A DNA stretch of 6,135 bases from Acetobacteraceae bacterium (lineage in GTDB: Bacteria; Pseudomonadota; Alphaproteobacteria; Acetobacterales; Acetobacteraceae). The DNA lies in contig PLSZ01000275.1 of the NCBI GenBank assembly GCA_003164305.1, positions 1-6,135 on the forward strand, written 5' to 3'. Under the pieces are notes generated by a model that did no database searches, had not been told where the DNA came from, and saw nothing but the letters and a program-made list of their open reading frames with translations. Below, one piece after another: positions 1-5,968 of this stretch. Position numbers and translations under genes: made by a program. The first letter of the stretch is position 1. Each line of letters begins with the position of its first letter.

Positions 1-492
1 GTCCAGCGCGGACAGCGGTTCGTCCATCAGCAGACACGCAGGCCGCACCACCAAAGCGCGCGCGATCCCGACCCGTTGCCGCATGCCGCCGGATAGTTCC
101 TTGGGCCACGCACCAGCGAAGTCGGTCAGGCCGGTCAGCGCCAGCACGTCGCGCACGCGTTCCGTCGCCGCATTGGCGCTTAGCCTTTGTTCCAGCACCA
201 ATGCCACGTTGTCCCGCACGCTGCGCCAGGGCAACAGCGAAAAATCCTGAAACACATAGGTCAGCGGATTGAGGCAATCGTCGGCGATCTCGCCCTCGGT
301 CCGCACCGTGCCGGACAGCGGCGCCAGCAGGCCGCCCATGATGTTCAGAAGTGTCGATTTCCCGCAGCCCGAGGGGCCGATCACCACCATGATCTCGCCC
401 GGCTCGGCGGTCAGCGAGATACCGTCGAGAACGTTCAGTGCTTTCCAGGCATGGCTGACCTGATCGACGATCAACCGAAGTCCCGTGCTCAT
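1..492 (-). CDS. ABC importer ATPase, SsuB/TauB/NrtD type (partial, C-terminus beyond window)
   Basis: This is the ATP-hydrolysing subunit of a nitrate/sulfonate/taurine-type importer, which works on the cytoplasmic face of the inner membrane. Only the first 164 residues lie in the window and the frame is open at the left edge. Visible motifs are Walker A GPSGCGKST (residues 39-47), the Q-loop in YVFQD (Q82), LPWRSVRDNV (88-96, typical of the SsuB/TauB group), signature LSGGMRQRV (133-141), Walker B LLMDEP (154-159) and D-loop SALD (161-164). The missing part should hold the H-loop and the C-terminal end. The ATG at 490-492 overlaps the TGA of the upstream binding-protein gene as ATGA, so the two are co-transcribed and probably translationally coupled. 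The permease gene is expected further left. Family assignment is secure; the substrate cannot be read from the ATPase. Confidence 0.95.
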   Translation of the reverse strand, partial: MSTGLRLIVDQVSHAWKALNVLDGISLTAEPGEIMVVIGPSGCGKSTLLNIMGGLLAPLSGTVRTEGEIADDCLNPLTYVFQDFSLLPWRSVRDNVALVLEQRLSANAATERVRDVLALTGLTDFAGAWPKELSGGMRQRVGIARALVVRPACLLMDEPLSALD

Positions 493-1502
493 CGCACCGG
501 CAGGAAGTGCGTGTCGATCAGAGAATCCGGATCGGCGTCGCCCTTCACCAGATCGCGCGATTTGAAGGACCGCAATTGTTCTTTCACATCCGCCACGTCC
601 AGCGCGGCGCCTTCATCGTAATATCCTACGCCGCTGAGGATTTTCTCGCGCGCGCCCGGATCGCCGGTGAATACATAAACCGTGATGTTGGCGATCGCCG
701 CGTCGGTTGTCGCGTCCACGACCGGTTTCCCGGCGGCGTCGCGGCGCATGAACGCTTCCCGATAATCCACGACCCCGCGTTGATAGGCCTTGCAAAACCG
801 CTGTACCACCGCGGCATTTTGCTGGATCATCCGCTCGGTCGTGAACAGCGCGGTGAGTTGATACGGCACCAGATCTCCGATCCAGCCGATGATATGCGCC
901 TGTCCCGCGGCCGCCAATGGTTTCGCCTGCGAGGCGATCCCGATCGTCGCGTCCACCTGGCCGCTGGACACCGCCGCGATCATGTTCGGCACTTGCTGAA
1001 CGGCGCGCAACTGCACCGACTTCAAATCGAAGCCGCTCTTTTCCGCCAGCCGCCCGATCAGATAATCGAACGAGGACCCGTACTGCGTGATCGCGAAACT
1101 ATGCCCGCCCAACTTATCGACGGACGTGAGGCCCGCGTCGAAAGCGGCGTTGGAGACGAGGATCGCGGACCCTTCAAAGCCTTTTTCCTCATGCAATCCG
1201 CCGCCGATGACTTTTAAAATTCCCTTCTCCGCCAGATTGAAGAAACCTCCGGTCAGCGCGGTGACGCCGATGTCGATATCGTTCGACACCGCCGCCGCCG
1301 CGATCGGCTGCGCGGACTCGAAGAACCGGAACGTCACCTCCAGCCCCGCGTCGCGGAAATAGCCGCGCCCCTGAGCCATGTAGAATGGCGCCGGCGACAG
1401 CGTGCGCAGCAACCCAAGCCGCACGGTATCAGCCGCGTGCCCCCGTCTCAGCGGCGCCAAACCGGCAAGCGCCGCGATGAACGATCGTCGTGGTAAGCCC
1501 AA
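489..1502 (-). CDS. ABC transporter periplasmic substrate-binding protein, SsuA/TauA/NMT1-like
   Basis: This is the periplasmic solute receptor of the importer whose ATPase follows. From the TTG start at 1500-1502 the protein has 337 residues, normal for the NMT1/SsuA-like family. The N-terminus carries RRSFIA (5-10) followed by a short hydrophobic stretch and a plausible cleavage after GHA (21-23), which resembles a Tat signal peptide. The mature part begins DTVRLGLL and contains PFYMAQGRGYF (39-49, the usual 'feeds on a pathway-entry' segment of this family), then SNDIDIGVTALTG (73-85). The frame is also open upstream to an ATG at 1584-1586. That start would add 28 arginine-rich residues before the signal peptide and would overlap the ATG of the divergent uup gene, whereas the TTG has GGGGGAG seven bases upstream. 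It is the first gene of its operon. The ligand is unknown; nitrate, sulfonates, taurine, pyrimidine precursors and aromatic acids are all used by relatives. Confidence 0.9.
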   Translation of the reverse strand: MGLPRRSFIAALAGLAPLRRGHAADTVRLGLLRTLSPAPFYMAQGRGYFRDAGLEVTFRFFESAQPIAAAAVSNDIDIGVTALTGGFFNLAEKGILKVIGGGLHEEKGFEGSAILVSNAAFDAGLTSVDKLGGHSFAITQYGSSFDYLIGRLAEKSGFDLKSVQLRAVQQVPNMIAAVSSGQVDATIGIASQAKPLAAAGQAHIIGWIGDLVPYQLTALFTTERMIQQNAAVVQRFCKAYQRGVVDYREAFMRRDAAGKPVVDATTDAAIANITVYVFTGDPGAREKILSGVGYYDEGAALDVADVKEQLRSFKSRDLVKGDADPDSLIDTHFLPVR

Positions 1503-1509
1503 TGCGCGT

Positions 1510-1516
1510 CTCCCCC
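1510..1516 (-). promoter_or_regulatory. Strong Shine-Dalgarno site that sets a TTG start
   Basis: On the minus strand GGGGGAG is followed by a 7-base spacer ACGCGCA and then TTG (1502-1500). This places the start of the binding protein directly before its Tat-type signal peptide. No comparable site precedes the upstream ATG at 1584-1586. Confidence 0.7.
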
Positions 1517-1529
1517 GAGCAAGCCGCAC

Positions 1530-1558
1530 CCTGTAGCGCCGCGCGTGGTTTCCGGCAA
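1530..1558 (-). promoter_or_regulatory. Possible sigma70-type promoter of the ABC importer operon
   Basis: Reading the minus strand, TTGCCG (1558-1553) and TACAGG (1535-1530) are separated by exactly 17 bases. They match the -35 and -10 consensus at 4/6 and 3/6 positions. A start point near 1522 would leave a leader of about 20 bases carrying the GGGGGAG site and the TTG start, which is a coherent layout. The matches are weak, as is common in GC-rich genomes, so this is only a suggestion. Confidence 0.3.
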
Positions 1559-1584
1559 TGTCGCCGCGCTGTATAGGCACGCTC

Positions 1585-3384
1585 ATGCCACCACCTTTGC
1601 TATCGCTTCAGGATATTCACCTCACCTTCGGCACCACGCCACTGCTGTCCGGCGCGGGGTTGAGCGTCTCGGCGGGCGATCGGGTCTGCCTGGTCGGCCG
1701 CAACGGCTCCGGCAAGTCGACCTTGCTGCGCATCGCCGGCGGCCTGATGCAGTCCGATTCCGGCCGCCGGTTCGCGCAGCCCGGTGCCACCATCCGCTAT
1801 TTGCCGCAGGAACCGGACTTCTCCGAATTCCCCACGACCTTGGCCTATGTCGAGGCCGGGTTCGACGCCGGTGCCGCCGGCGACCACCACCGCGCGTCGT
1901 ATCTGCTGGAACAACTTGGACTGAACGGCACCGAGGACCCGTCGCTGTTGTCCGGCGGTGAGGCGCGCCGCGCCGCCCTCGCGCGCGTGCTGGCGCCGGA
2001 ACCGGACATTTTGCTGCTGGACGAACCGACCAATCATCTCGATCTGCCGGGCATCGAGTGGCTGGAGCGCGAATTGCGCGATCTTCGTTCCGGGATTGTG
2101 CTGATCAGCCACGACCGGCGGCTGCTGGAGCGCTTGTCGCGCGTTACCGTCTGGCTCGACCGCGGCATCACGCGGCAACTCGAGGCCGGATTTTCGAAGT
2201 TCGAAGCCTGGCGCGATGAAGTGCTGGAGCAGGAAGATACCGACCGGCATAAACTCGGCCGCAAAATCGTGATGGAGGAAGACTGGCTTCGTTACGGTGT
2301 CACGGCGCGGCGCAAGCGCAATCAGAAGCGGCTCGCCGACCTGCACGCGTTGCGCAAGAAGCGCAAGGAACTGCGTGGCGCGGCCGGCGGCGTGAAGATG
2401 CGCGCGACCGAGGGCGATTTGTCCGGCCGGCTGGTCGCGGTGGCCGAAGACGTCACGAAAGCGTTCGGCGACCGTGTCGTGGTGCGGGATTTCTCCACTC
2501 GGATCCTCCGAGGCGACCGCGTCGGCATCGTCGGTCCGAACGGCGCCGGCAAGACGACATTGCTCAATTTGCTGACTGGCGTGCTGATGCCGGACGCGGG
2601 TTCGGTGGCGATCGGCACCAACCTGCTCCAGGTCACCGTGGACCAACGGCGCGACGTTCTGGATCCGCACCGAACTCTCACCCAAACGCTCACCGGCGGC
2701 GCCGGCGACAGCGTGGTCGTCGGCGGCCAAACGCGCCATGTCGTGGGCTATATGAAGGACTTTCTGTTCGCGCCCGAGCAGGCGAACACTCCGGTCGGCG
2801 TCCTTTCAGGGGGCGAGCGCGCGCGTCTGACCTTGGCGCTCGCCTTCGCCAAACCGTCGAACTTGCTGGTGCTGGACGAGCCGACAAACGATCTCGACCT
2901 GGAAACGTTGGAGCTGTTGCAGGAACTGCTGGCCGATTACGCCGGCACTGTGTTGCTGGTTTCGCATGACCGGGACTTCATCGATCGTGTGGTGACCTCG
3001 GTGATCGCGACCGAGGGCGACGGTCGCTGGATCGAATACGCCGGCGGCTATACCGACATGCTGACGCAGCGCGGCCCGGCGAAGCTCGTGGCGGCCGAGC
3101 CTCAGGCGAAACCCAAGGCTGGGGCCCAGAGGCGCGGCGACGGCACGAAACGCATGACATTCAAGGACCGCCACGCGCTGGAAACCTTGCCCACGCGCAT
3201 CGGCTCGCTGGAAGCCGAGACGGCGAAGTTGACGAAGCTCCTGGGCGACCCGGATCTTTACGCGCGAAATCCCTCGCGCTTCGTCGAAACGACCGCCGCG
3301 CTGGAAACCACGCGTCGCGCCTTGGCCGAGGCCGAGGAACAATGGCTTGAACTGGAAATGCGGCGGGAAGAACTGGATGGTTAG
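1585..3384 (+). CDS. uup: ABC-F family ATPase, Uup type
   Basis: This is a soluble protein with two ATPase domains and no membrane part. ABC-F proteins act on ribosomes or translation, and Uup has been tied to precise excision of transposons and to ribosome-related functions. From the ATG at 1585 it has 599 residues. The first domain has Walker A GRNGSGKST (38-46), signature LSGGE (122-126), Walker B ILLLDEP (142-148) and SHD at 175-177. The basic inter-domain linker (about 230-275) contains RYGVTARRKRNQKRL. The second domain has GPNGAGKTT (317-325), LSGGE (407-411), LLVLDEP (427-433) and SHD (460-462). A charged C-terminal extension from about residue 522 has the heptad-like pattern and the LPTRIGSLE segment of the Uup coiled-coil domain. 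All catalytic motifs are intact. An in-frame ATG at 1558 would add nine residues; the 1585 start matches the usual N-terminus, with a weak AGG upstream. It is transcribed divergently from the ABC importer and is probably monocistronic. Confidence 0.95.
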   Translation: MPPPLLSLQDIHLTFGTTPLLSGAGLSVSAGDRVCLVGRNGSGKSTLLRIAGGLMQSDSGRRFAQPGATIRYLPQEPDFSEFPTTLAYVEAGFDAGAAGDHHRASYLLEQLGLNGTEDPSLLSGGEARRAALARVLAPEPDILLLDEPTNHLDLPGIEWLERELRDLRSGIVLISHDRRLLERLSRVTVWLDRGITRQLEAGFSKFEAWRDEVLEQEDTDRHKLGRKIVMEEDWLRYGVTARRKRNQKRLADLHALRKKRKELRGAAGGVKMRATEGDLSGRLVAVAEDVTKAFGDRVVVRDFSTRILRGDRVGIVGPNGAGKTTLLNLLTGVLMPDAGSVAIGTNLLQVTVDQRRDVLDPHRTLTQTLTGGAGDSVVVGGQTRHVVGYMKDFLFAPEQANTPVGVLSGGERARLTLALAFAKPSNLLVLDEPTNDLDLETLELLQELLADYAGTVLLVSHDRDFIDRVVTSVIATEGDGRWIEYAGGYTDMLTQRGPAKLVAAEPQAKPKAGAQRRGDGTKRMTFKDRHALETLPTRIGSLEAETAKLTKLLGDPDLYARNPSRFVETTAALETTRRALAEAEEQWLELEMRREELDG

Positions 3385-3394
3385 CGTTCCAATT

Positions 3395-3437
3395 CGTTGC
3401 GTGCAACGGAGTCCGGAGCGGACGCCAGTTTTAATTC
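3395..3437 (+). terminator. Possible weak terminator hairpins after uup
   Basis: Just after the uup stop there are two small perfect hairpins: CGTTGC/GCAACG (3395-3400 and 3403-3408) and GTCCG-GAG-CGGAC (3411-3423). The second is followed, after five bases, by TTTTAATT (3429-3436). The stems are short and the T-run is displaced, so an intrinsic terminator is possible but not convincing. The larger inverted repeat downstream may do this job instead. Confidence 0.25.
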
Positions 3438-3573
3438 AACCGCGGATGCACGCCGATGAACGCAGATCAGGATCGACGGTTCGCGCCGCCTGAACCATCA
3501 TCGGCCACCGGCGATCGACACAACTCAATCATTTCTTATCTGCGTTCATCGGCGTGCAGCCGCGGTCGAATTC
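3432..3573. repeat. 142-bp element with 36-bp inverted-repeat ends
   Basis: The left arm (3432-3467) and the reverse complement of the right arm (3538-3573) agree at 33 of 36 positions, including an uninterrupted 21-base core ending in GATGAACGCAGAT. The 70-base centre holds a smaller hairpin, GGTTC (3478-3482) with GAACC (3492-3496). Short T-runs flank both ends (3429-3432 and 3574-3578), which could be a target duplication or chance. The element sits between two convergent genes, so the RNA of either strand can fold into a long stem; on the plus strand the right arm is followed by TTTTT (3574-3578), as in a terminator. Dispersed palindromic or MITE-like intergenic repeats look like this. 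No coding capacity is apparent. The remainder of the 3385-3608 spacer shows nothing else. Confidence 0.8.
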
Positions 3574-3608
3574 TTTTTCACAAACAACCCGAAGTGGCCG
3601 CCGCGTCC

Positions 3609-4328
3609 CTACCGCCGAAACCGCAGATCCAATCCCCGCGCGATCCACCCAGCCTCGATCGCGTCCAGATCGATCAGCCCCGACGGGTTCGCCTTCGACG
3701 GCGCGGTCCCCAAACGTGATACGCCTTCGGCCCGCCAGATCCCCAACAGTCGCCGCAACTCGCCCAACGGTTCCGCGTGATCGTCCACACGCAAATTCAG
3801 ATCGGGAAAATCTTCTGTCGTTACCATCACCATCGCGGCGGACTGCCTGCCGCGCCGATCGCCGCCCGCGGCCTCGCCCGCCCGCATCGCCGTCATCAAT
3901 CGTTCCGGCATCGGCAGTTCGTCGTTTACGTTCCAAATACGCAACGTTTGCGCGATCGTCGGTTCGCCGGCCAGCATGTTGCCCGCGACGCTGATTCCCT
4001 CGGCGGCCACCGAGCCGCACCATTCCACGCAATTCCGTCCGGTCCACGCGGCGGTGCGGCCGAAACGATCCACCGCGTGCACCTGACGCAGTCCGCTGCC
4101 CTCGTCGCCCGCCAAGGCGCCCTCAATGGCCGACGACGGAGGCAACCCGCGCGCCATGCCGTCCAGGATCACCGGCCCCAGATAGCGATTGGTCATCGAC
4201 TGCGTGGATACCGCGCCGACGCCGGCCCTTACGAACGGGCAATGCGCGCCCACCGCGAACGCCTTGGTCGCCACCGCGACGGCGAAGGCATCGGTTTTCG
4301 GATCATGCGCGACAATGGACCACGTCAT
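3609..4328 (-). CDS. DUF1028 protein, predicted Ntn-type hydrolase of unknown function
   Basis: The 239-residue protein matches the DUF1028 family over its full length. It starts TWSIVAHDP, then has RAGVGAVSTQS (34-44), EGISVAGNMLAG (110-121), AGEAAGGDRRGRQSAA (150-165) and LRVDDHAEPL (179-188). Family members are predicted to fold like N-terminal-nucleophile hydrolases. Removal of the start Met would expose Thr2, the position where such a nucleophile is expected; this role is inferred. No signal peptide is visible, so it should act in the cytoplasm. The ATG at 4326-4328 overlaps the cofC stop as ATGA, with GGAAAG nine bases upstream, so it is the last visible gene of the F420 operon. The frame continues upstream inside cofC, but that extension is antisense-like, non-family sequence. 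The reaction and substrate are unknown; a role in F420 metabolism is suggested only by position. Confidence 0.9.
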   Translation of the reverse strand: MTWSIVAHDPKTDAFAVAVATKAFAVGAHCPFVRAGVGAVSTQSMTNRYLGPVILDGMARGLPPSSAIEGALAGDEGSGLRQVHAVDRFGRTAAWTGRNCVEWCGSVAAEGISVAGNMLAGEPTIAQTLRIWNVNDELPMPERLMTAMRAGEAAGGDRRGRQSAAMVMVTTEDFPDLNLRVDDHAEPLGELRRLLGIWRAEGVSRLGTAPSKANPSGLIDLDAIEAGWIARGLDLRFRR

Positions 4329-4972
4329 AACGCGAAACTTTCCAGCAAACGCAGCGTGCGAGTCGGCTGCCGCGGTTTCGTCCGCAGGAACGCCAGTAAA
4401 TCCACTGGATGATCGATATCCAGCCCAATGCCGGGAAGCCGCACGATCGTTGGCTCGATCCCCTGACGTCGCGCGGCCACTAAATGCGGAAAGTAACTGT
4501 CGTCGCCAAACCGCAACGGCACCGCGAAGGGCGGCGCGCAAATCACCGCGTTGGAGCCAAGCTCATCATGCGCCGGAACGATCGTGAACGACGGAGCCTC
4601 CCGGCACGACGACACCACCGCGTCGATCTCCCACGCGGACACCCGCGGAATATCTCCCGGCAACGTCATCAGCGCGCCCTTGCCCTCGGCGGCGAGAACC
4701 CGTCCCATGCCGTTCACCGCCCCGGTGTGGCCATCCCGCGCGGCCTCGCTCACCACGCGGGCGCCGTAACGTTCCGCCAACGTCGCGGCGCGCGGATCGA
4801 CCGTGTTCACCATGATGCCCGCCAGCCGCGCGGCGCCGGACAACGCCTCCAGCACATCCTCCAGCATCGTCTCAGCCAGGATTTCTCGCTGTTGTGGACT
4901 GAGCAGCGACGACAAACGCTGCTTCGCGCCAGTGAACTCCTTCACCGGGACACACGCCCAAACATCGCTCAT
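4325..4972 (-). CDS. cofC: CofC, phospho-acid guanylyltransferase of F420 biosynthesis
   Basis: This enzyme joins GTP to a three-carbon phospho-acid (2-phospho-L-lactate, phosphoenolpyruvate or 3-phosphoglycerate, depending on the organism), giving the guanosine diphosphate-linked donor used by CofD. From the ATG at 4970-4972 it has 215 residues, the usual length. Motifs are VPVKEF..AKQRL (8-20), the nucleotide-binding LPGDIP (104-109), VPAHDELGSNA (132-142), RFGDDSYFPH (154-163) and LDIDHPVDL (184-192). All fit the CofC family of nucleotidyltransferases. An in-frame TTG at 4985-4987 would add five residues; the ATG is preferred because GGAAAA sits seven bases upstream and MSDVWACVPVK is a normal CofC start. 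It lies 48 bases after cofD and its stop overlaps the DUF1028 start. Which phospho-acid it uses cannot be told here. Confidence 0.93.
   Translation of the reverse strand: MSDVWACVPVKEFTGAKQRLSSLLSPQQREILAETMLEDVLEALSGAARLAGIMVNTVDPRAATLAERYGARVVSEAARDGHTGAVNGMGRVLAAEGKGALMTLPGDIPRVSAWEIDAVVSSCREAPSFTIVPAHDELGSNAVICAPPFAVPLRFGDDSYFPHLVAARRQGIEPTIVRLPGIGLDIDHPVDLLAFLRTKPRQPTRTLRLLESFAL
4338..4343 (-). promoter_or_regulatory. Ribosome-binding site of the DUF1028 gene, inside cofC
   Basis: GGAAAG on the minus strand lies within the last codons of cofC, nine bases before the ATG at 4328-4326. It fixes the DUF1028 start at the overlap instead of at an upstream codon and indicates coupled translation with cofC. 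Confidence 0.6.
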
Positions 4973-4998
4973 CGCGAAGTTTTCCAAGTGGTTACCAT
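4969..4998 (-). CDS. Possible 9-residue leader peptide overlapping the cofC start
   Basis: In the short gap between cofD and cofC the minus strand encodes MVTTWKTSR from an ATG at 4998-4996. GGAAGG (5011-5006), a near-ideal Shine-Dalgarno sequence, stands seven bases upstream. Its TGA (4971-4969) overlaps the cofC ATG as ATGA, like the other gene junctions in this operon. It could be a tiny translated leader that delivers ribosomes to cofC by termination-reinitiation. The peptide itself resembles nothing known, and chance occurrence in a 48-base gap is possible. Confidence 0.3.
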   Translation of the reverse strand: MVTTWKTSR

Positions 4999-5020
4999 CG
5001 CGCAGCCTTCCGAACGCTTA

Positions 5021-5968
5021 TCATCGCGCCAACTTCCGGCGACGCAACACCGCCGCCGCGTCCAGCACCGTCCTGGCCAGAGCCTCCCGATCCTCCATTG
5101 TCCGCATCAGCGTCTGCGCCAACGTGACGCGCGCGTCGATCGAAACGACCTCCGACATGTCGGCGTGATCGATGACGTAACCATCCAGCAAATCGTGATA
5201 ACGCTGCGCGACCGTACCGGCACTCGGATCCAGCCCCAGTTCCTTCATCATCTTCGCGGTCGGACCCTTCACCGCCTGGCCCGCGATGATCGGCGACACG
5301 GCGATGATCGGCGCCGGGCTGTCGATCATCGCGTGACGCACGCCTGGGATCGCCAGGATCGGCTCGACGCTGATGAAGGGATTCGAAGGACAGATCACGA
5401 TCGCTTGCAACGCCGGATCGGCCAGCGCAGCCAGGAACTCCGGATGCGCGCGCGCCGCGCCGGCGCCCTGGAACAGCAACTCATGCACCACCGGCTCGCA
5501 CCGGCGATGCACGAAATACTCCTGGAAATCCAACCACCCTCCCTCGGTACGCAACCGCGTCCGCACCGGGTCGTCGCTCATCGGTATGACCCGGGACCGA
5601 ATTCCCAACCGGCGGCACAGATCGGCGGTCACCGCGGACAAACTCTCCCCCCGTCCCAGCCGCCGGGTTCGTTCCACATGCAACGCGACATCGCGATCGC
5701 CCAGACGGAACCACGTTTCGCCGCCCAGAGCCTCCATCGTTTCCATGAACGACCAGGTTTCGTCGTGCCGTCCCCAGCCGAGCTCACGATTGGCCAACCC
5801 CGCCAGCGTATACGCGACCGTATCGATATCGGGAGAAATCGACAGCCCCAGATGCTCGAAATCGTCGCCCGTGTTGACCACGACGACCAGTTCCTCGGGC
5901 GGCATGACGCGCGCCAGGCCCAACGCCAGCTTGGCGCCGCCGACGCCGCCGGACAAAGCGATGATCAC
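5021..5968 (-). CDS. cofD: CofD, phospholactate (or phosphoenolpyruvate/phosphoglycerate) transferase making F420-0
   Basis: CofD transfers the phospho-acid moiety from the CofC product to the deazaflavin Fo, giving F420-0 or a variant of it and releasing GMP. The protein has 315 residues, the normal size. It shows ALSGGVGGAKLA (4-15), VVNTGDDFEHLGLSISPDID (30-49, with the metal/Fo-binding acidic residues), WFRLGDRD (86-93), MSDDPVRT (130-137), DFQEYFVHRR (147-156), ICPSNPFISV (192-201), AVSPIIAG (223-230) and KGPTAKMMKELG (234-245). These are hallmark CofD/FbiA segments and nothing is missing. It begins with GTG (5968-5966), chosen because the SGGVGGAK nucleotide-binding loop must be near the N-terminus and because no alternative fits. 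The GTG overlaps the cofE TGA as GTGA. It is followed by cofC after 48 bases. Confidence 0.97.
   Translation of the reverse strand: MIIALSGGVGGAKLALGLARVMPPEELVVVVNTGDDFEHLGLSISPDIDTVAYTLAGLANRELGWGRHDETWSFMETMEALGGETWFRLGDRDVALHVERTRRLGRGESLSAVTADLCRRLGIRSRVIPMSDDPVRTRLRTEGGWLDFQEYFVHRRCEPVVHELLFQGAGAARAHPEFLAALADPALQAIVICPSNPFISVEPILAIPGVRHAMIDSPAPIIAVSPIIAGQAVKGPTAKMMKELGLDPSAGTVAQRYHDLLDGYVIDHADMSEVVSIDARVTLAQTLMRTMEDREALARTVLDAAAVLRRRKLAR

Noticed and set aside
507..1217. Plus-strand open frame of 236 codons opposite the binding-protein gene
   Set aside because: Histidine/arginine-rich translation without recognisable motifs, antisense to a well-supported gene.
1..1502. Functional link between the ABC importer and the F420 operon
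   Set aside because: They are separated by uup on the opposite strand and by the repeat element, and nothing in the sequence ties the importer's substrate to F420.
1549..1577. TATAGG (1572-1577) with TTTCCG (1549-1554) as a uup promoter
   Set aside because: The -35 match is poor and the start point would fall at or near the ATG, requiring a leaderless mRNA; TAGG may equally be part of a weak ribosome-binding site.
1600..2739. Long minus-strand open frame (379 codons) opposite uup
   Set aside because: It lies wholly antisense to a perfectly conserved ABC-F gene, shows no family motifs and is explained by high GC content suppressing stops.
3456..3719. Plus-strand 87-codon frame starting MNADQDRR across the inverted repeat
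   Set aside because: It crosses the repeat and runs antisense into the DUF1028 gene; such peptides arise from translating dispersed repeats.
4329..4541. 71-residue N-terminal extension of the DUF1028 frame
   Set aside because: It overlaps cofC, does not resemble the family, and the ATG at 4328 has its own ribosome-binding site and begins exactly where family members begin.
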